Source: Gammaproteobacteria bacterium (GTDB lineage Bacteria > Pseudomonadota > Gammaproteobacteria > GCA-001735895). Taken from it: 8,091 nt of DNA. This document shows, piece after piece, positions 6,505 through 8,091 of the stretch; positions within the stretch are counted from its first letter, which is position 1; each line of letters starts with the position of its first letter. Position numbers and translations under genes: made by a program. The DNA lies in the NCBI GenBank assembly GCA_003645435.1, contig QNFD01000106.1, positions 1-8,091 of the forward strand, given 5' to 3'. Below the pieces are notes generated by a model, which had not been told where the DNA came from, did no database searches, and worked only from the letters and a program-made list of their open reading frames with translations.

Positions 6505-7131
6505 ATGCCCCAAAAACAATCAACCTACGACAATGCCCTGGCGCTGATCGACGCCGCCAATAGTGAGGATCCAAACCAGGTTAGCGCTAACGGTAAAGAC
6601 TGGCCCAAGGAGCTACTCTATTCGGAGCGCATGACGGATATGCTGGGACGTTATAACGCCGACGCCGATGACGCGATGAAGCTCGCGATTCGCTCACAGC
6701 ATATCCAACGCTGGAAATCCCCGCGCAATGCCTACCCGATGGACCGCATTGGTTATCTGAAATGGCGCAAGGACCTGTACAAGATCCAGGCCGACAATGC
6801 GGCCGAATTGCTGATCGAGGCAGGTTACGATGATGAAGTAATCGAGCGAGTTAGAAATGCGGTGGCGAAAAAAAACATCAAGGCTAATGCAGACACGCAG
6901 CTACTCGAAGATGTTACCGACCTGGTTTTTATCGAGCACTACCTGCTCGATTTTGTCGCCAAACACCCGGATTATTCCGATCAAAAATGGATCGAAATAA
7001 TCCAGAAGACCTGGCACAAAATGTCCGCCAACGCACATGAGTTCGCCCTCTCCGGGGCGGTCAGGCTGCCAGAGTCGCTCGTACCATTAATCAACAAAGC
7101 GGTTTCAGGTGCTGCCGACAACACGGGATAA
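6505..7131 (+). CDS. DUF4202 domain-containing protein
   Basis: Cytosolic protein of 208 residues, no signal or membrane segment, mostly helical. I recognise the DUF4202 family from its pattern: ALALIDAANSEDPN (11-24), KELLYSERM (35-43), the signature RSQHIQRWKSPRNAYPMDRIGYLKWR (63-88) with H66, W70 and MDR 79-81, then LEDVTDLVFIEHYLLDF (134-150) with E135, D136, E144 and H145, and KTWHKMS (168-174). Function is unknown. The conserved His/Asp/Glu residues would suit a metal-binding or hydrolase-like helical fold, but this is inference. The start is ATG 6505, with CGGAAA 6 bases upstream and family similarity starting just after it; an upstream TTG at 6430 is less likely. It is followed 7 bases later by the VOC gene, so the two are probably co-translated. 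Confidence 0.88.
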   Translation: MPQKQSTYDNALALIDAANSEDPNQVSANGKDWPKELLYSERMTDMLGRYNADADDAMKLAIRSQHIQRWKSPRNAYPMDRIGYLKWRKDLYKIQADNAAELLIEAGYDDEVIERVRNAVAKKNIKANADTQLLEDVTDLVFIEHYLLDFVAKHPDYSDQKWIEIIQKTWHKMSANAHEFALSGAVRLPESLVPLINKAVSGAADNTG

Positions 7132-7138
7132 ATAGAAT

Positions 7139-7516
7139 ATGAATAGTACAATCAAGACTCGACCACCGGTCTGGGTGGGACACATTGCCATGTACACCGG
7201 GCAGCTGGACGAATCCAGTAAGTTCATGCAACTGGTGGGAATGCGCCTGATCGCAAGCGGCGACGAATTTGTCGTATTGGAGTTACGCGGCGGCACGCAC
7301 CTGGTACTGACAACTGATCCGGAATCGAAGCTCATTAAGGCAGACTTCGATCTCATGGTTGAAGATCTCGACGCTACCCACGCCAGCTTCACCGAACTGG
7401 AACTCAGTCCCGGAGAAATCGAACGCGGCCAGATTCACGATTCCTTTGAATTACGCGAACCCGGTGGCACACTCATCACCTTCAATTCAAGTCATGTGGG
7501 AAATTTACCCGTTTGA
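7139..7516 (+). CDS. VOC family (glyoxalase/bleomycin-resistance fold) protein
   Basis: Small cytosolic protein of 125 residues, the length of a single VOC domain made of two beta-alpha-beta-beta-beta modules. The first module runs from VGHIAMYTGQLDESSKFMQLVGMRL (13-37) to FVVLELRGGTHLVL (44-57). The second runs from FDLMVEDLDATHASFTEL (70-87) to FELREPGGTLITF (103-115), both in typical VOC spacing. Candidate metal ligands are H15 and E48 (or H54) in the first module. The usual His in the second module is replaced in the ADFDLMVEDLD segment, and the closing Glu is missing from GGTLITF, so the classical four-ligand site looks incomplete. Members act as lyases, isomerases, dioxygenases or binding proteins; the reaction here is unknown. 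It overlaps no gene, starts 7 bases after DUF4202 and converges on the rRNA operon. Confidence 0.85.
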   Translation: MNSTIKTRPPVWVGHIAMYTGQLDESSKFMQLVGMRLIASGDEFVVLELRGGTHLVLTTDPESKLIKADFDLMVEDLDATHASFTELELSPGEIERGQIHDSFELREPGGTLITFNSSHVGNLPV

Positions 7517-7592
7517 TACATGGTATGACCGCTAGACAGACTGATCTTCCTTAATAATTTCGGCACACATCAAGCAAGATGGGGCTCCCCAT

Positions 7593-7627
7593 AAAAAAAG
7601 CCCCGTATCTTAACGATACGGGGCTTT
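7593..7627 (-). terminator. Intrinsic terminator of the rRNA operon (possibly bidirectional)
   Basis: Perfect 13-bp stem AAAGCCCCGTATC (7597-7609) / GATACGGGGCTTT (7615-7627) with a 5-base loop. Read on the minus strand, it is followed by a run of T (complement of the A-tract 7593-7599), a textbook terminator about 10 bases beyond the 5S gene. On the plus strand only TTT follows before CC, so it may also stop transcripts from the VOC gene, but less efficiently. Confidence 0.9.
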
Positions 7628-7637
7628 CCTAAATTAA

Positions 7638-7755
7638 TGCCTGGCAATGACCTACTTTCACATGGGGAGACCCCACACTATCATCGGCGCAGTTTCATTT
7701 CACTTCTGAGTTCGAGATGGGATCAGGTGGGTCTAAAACGCTATTGTTGCCAAAC
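7638..7755 (-). rRNA. rrf: 5S ribosomal RNA
   Basis: The reverse complement carries the 5S hallmarks: CGAACTCAGAAGTGAAA, the GTGTGGGGTCTCCCCATG helix and a closing helix between GTTTGGCAA at the 5' end and TTGCCAGGC at the 3' end (with two G-U pairs). Length is about 118 bases; ends are set from the closing helix and could shift by one or two bases. It is transcribed leftward as the last gene of the rRNA operon. Confidence 0.95.
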
Positions 7756-7773
7756 AAACTGGTTATGATAAAT

Positions 7774-7799
7774 GGGGTCAGAGCTAAAGGTCTGACCCC
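7774..7799. repeat. REP-like palindrome in the 23S-5S spacer
   Basis: GGGGTCAGA (7774-7782) and TCTGACCCC (7791-7799) form a perfect 9-bp inverted repeat around an 8-base centre. The TGGGGTCAGAG core resembles, from memory, scattered palindromes found near REP-associated transposase (Y1 HUH family) genes in many proteobacteria. Here it lies between 5S and 23S and would be transcribed with the rRNA precursor, forming a stable hairpin. It could be an inserted mobile repeat, a processing stem, or both. Confidence 0.6.
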
Positions 7800-7852
7800 G
7801 TCTACCTTAATTCGAATACTGTAATAAAGTTAATGTTACATCACCTGACGCG

Positions 7853-7880
7853 ACACCAAACCATAAAGCTGTTTGGGTGT
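7853..7880 (-). other. Hairpin just downstream of 23S in the rRNA precursor
   Basis: ACACCAAAC (7853-7861) pairs with GTTTGGGTGT (7871-7880), with one bulged base, across a 9-base loop. It begins a few bases beyond the inferred 23S 3' end in the transcript. Its sequence on the transcribed strand (ACACCCAAAC) is the type of post-23S sequence seen in gammaproteobacterial rRNA operons, so a role in precursor folding or processing is likely. Confidence 0.45.
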
Positions 7881-7883
7881 TAT

Positions 7884-8091
<208 letters not shown>

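Noticed and set aside
7579..7592. Short palindrome ATGGGG-CT-CCCCAT next to the rRNA terminator
   Set aside because: A two-base centre cannot form a normal hairpin, and the neighbouring 13-bp stem fully explains termination.

Overview
The window looks like chromosomal DNA from a gammaproteobacterium. The 5S rRNA and the 3' end of the 23S rRNA lie on the minus strand at the right edge. The 23S 3' end and the ACACCCAAAC-type sequence just beyond it are of a kind familiar from this class. Base composition is balanced and most genes have ordinary Shine-Dalgarno sites. The species cannot be named from this window.

Layout: (1) 1-324, the C-terminal end of an unrecognised plus-strand gene. (2) 412-2101, a minus-strand pair: a LuxR-type HTH regulator, followed 43 bases later by a short-chain dehydrogenase (SDR). 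(3) 2102-2282, a divergent control region with inverted and direct repeats and a very short upstream reading frame. (4) 2283-6376, a complete four-gene ABC importer of the spermidine/putrescine (Pot) family: ATPase, Tat-exported binding protein, and two permeases. (5) 6505-7516, a separate two-gene unit with a TATAAT box in front: a DUF4202 protein and a single-domain VOC (glyoxalase-fold) protein. (6) 7593-8091, the end of an rRNA operon transcribed towards the left, with a strong terminator, 5S, a spacer carrying a REP-like palindrome, and partial 23S.

The likely biological unit is 412-6376. A nitrogenous solute is captured in the periplasm by the Tat-exported binding protein and imported by the two permeases and the ATPase. 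It may then be oxidised or reduced by the SDR, all under the divergently encoded LuxR-type regulator. The importer is Pot-type by architecture. However, the binding protein keeps the aromatic cage and one acidic residue of PotD while apparently lacking other acidic ligand contacts, so the substrate may not be a classical polyamine.

No CRISPR array, insertion sequence, prophage or defence system was seen. The best leads are the altered ATPase start (a possible one-base lesion or leader peptide), the binding-pocket divergence, the divergent operator candidates, a hairpin between the ATPase and binding-protein genes, and a REP-like element inside the 23S-5S spacer.
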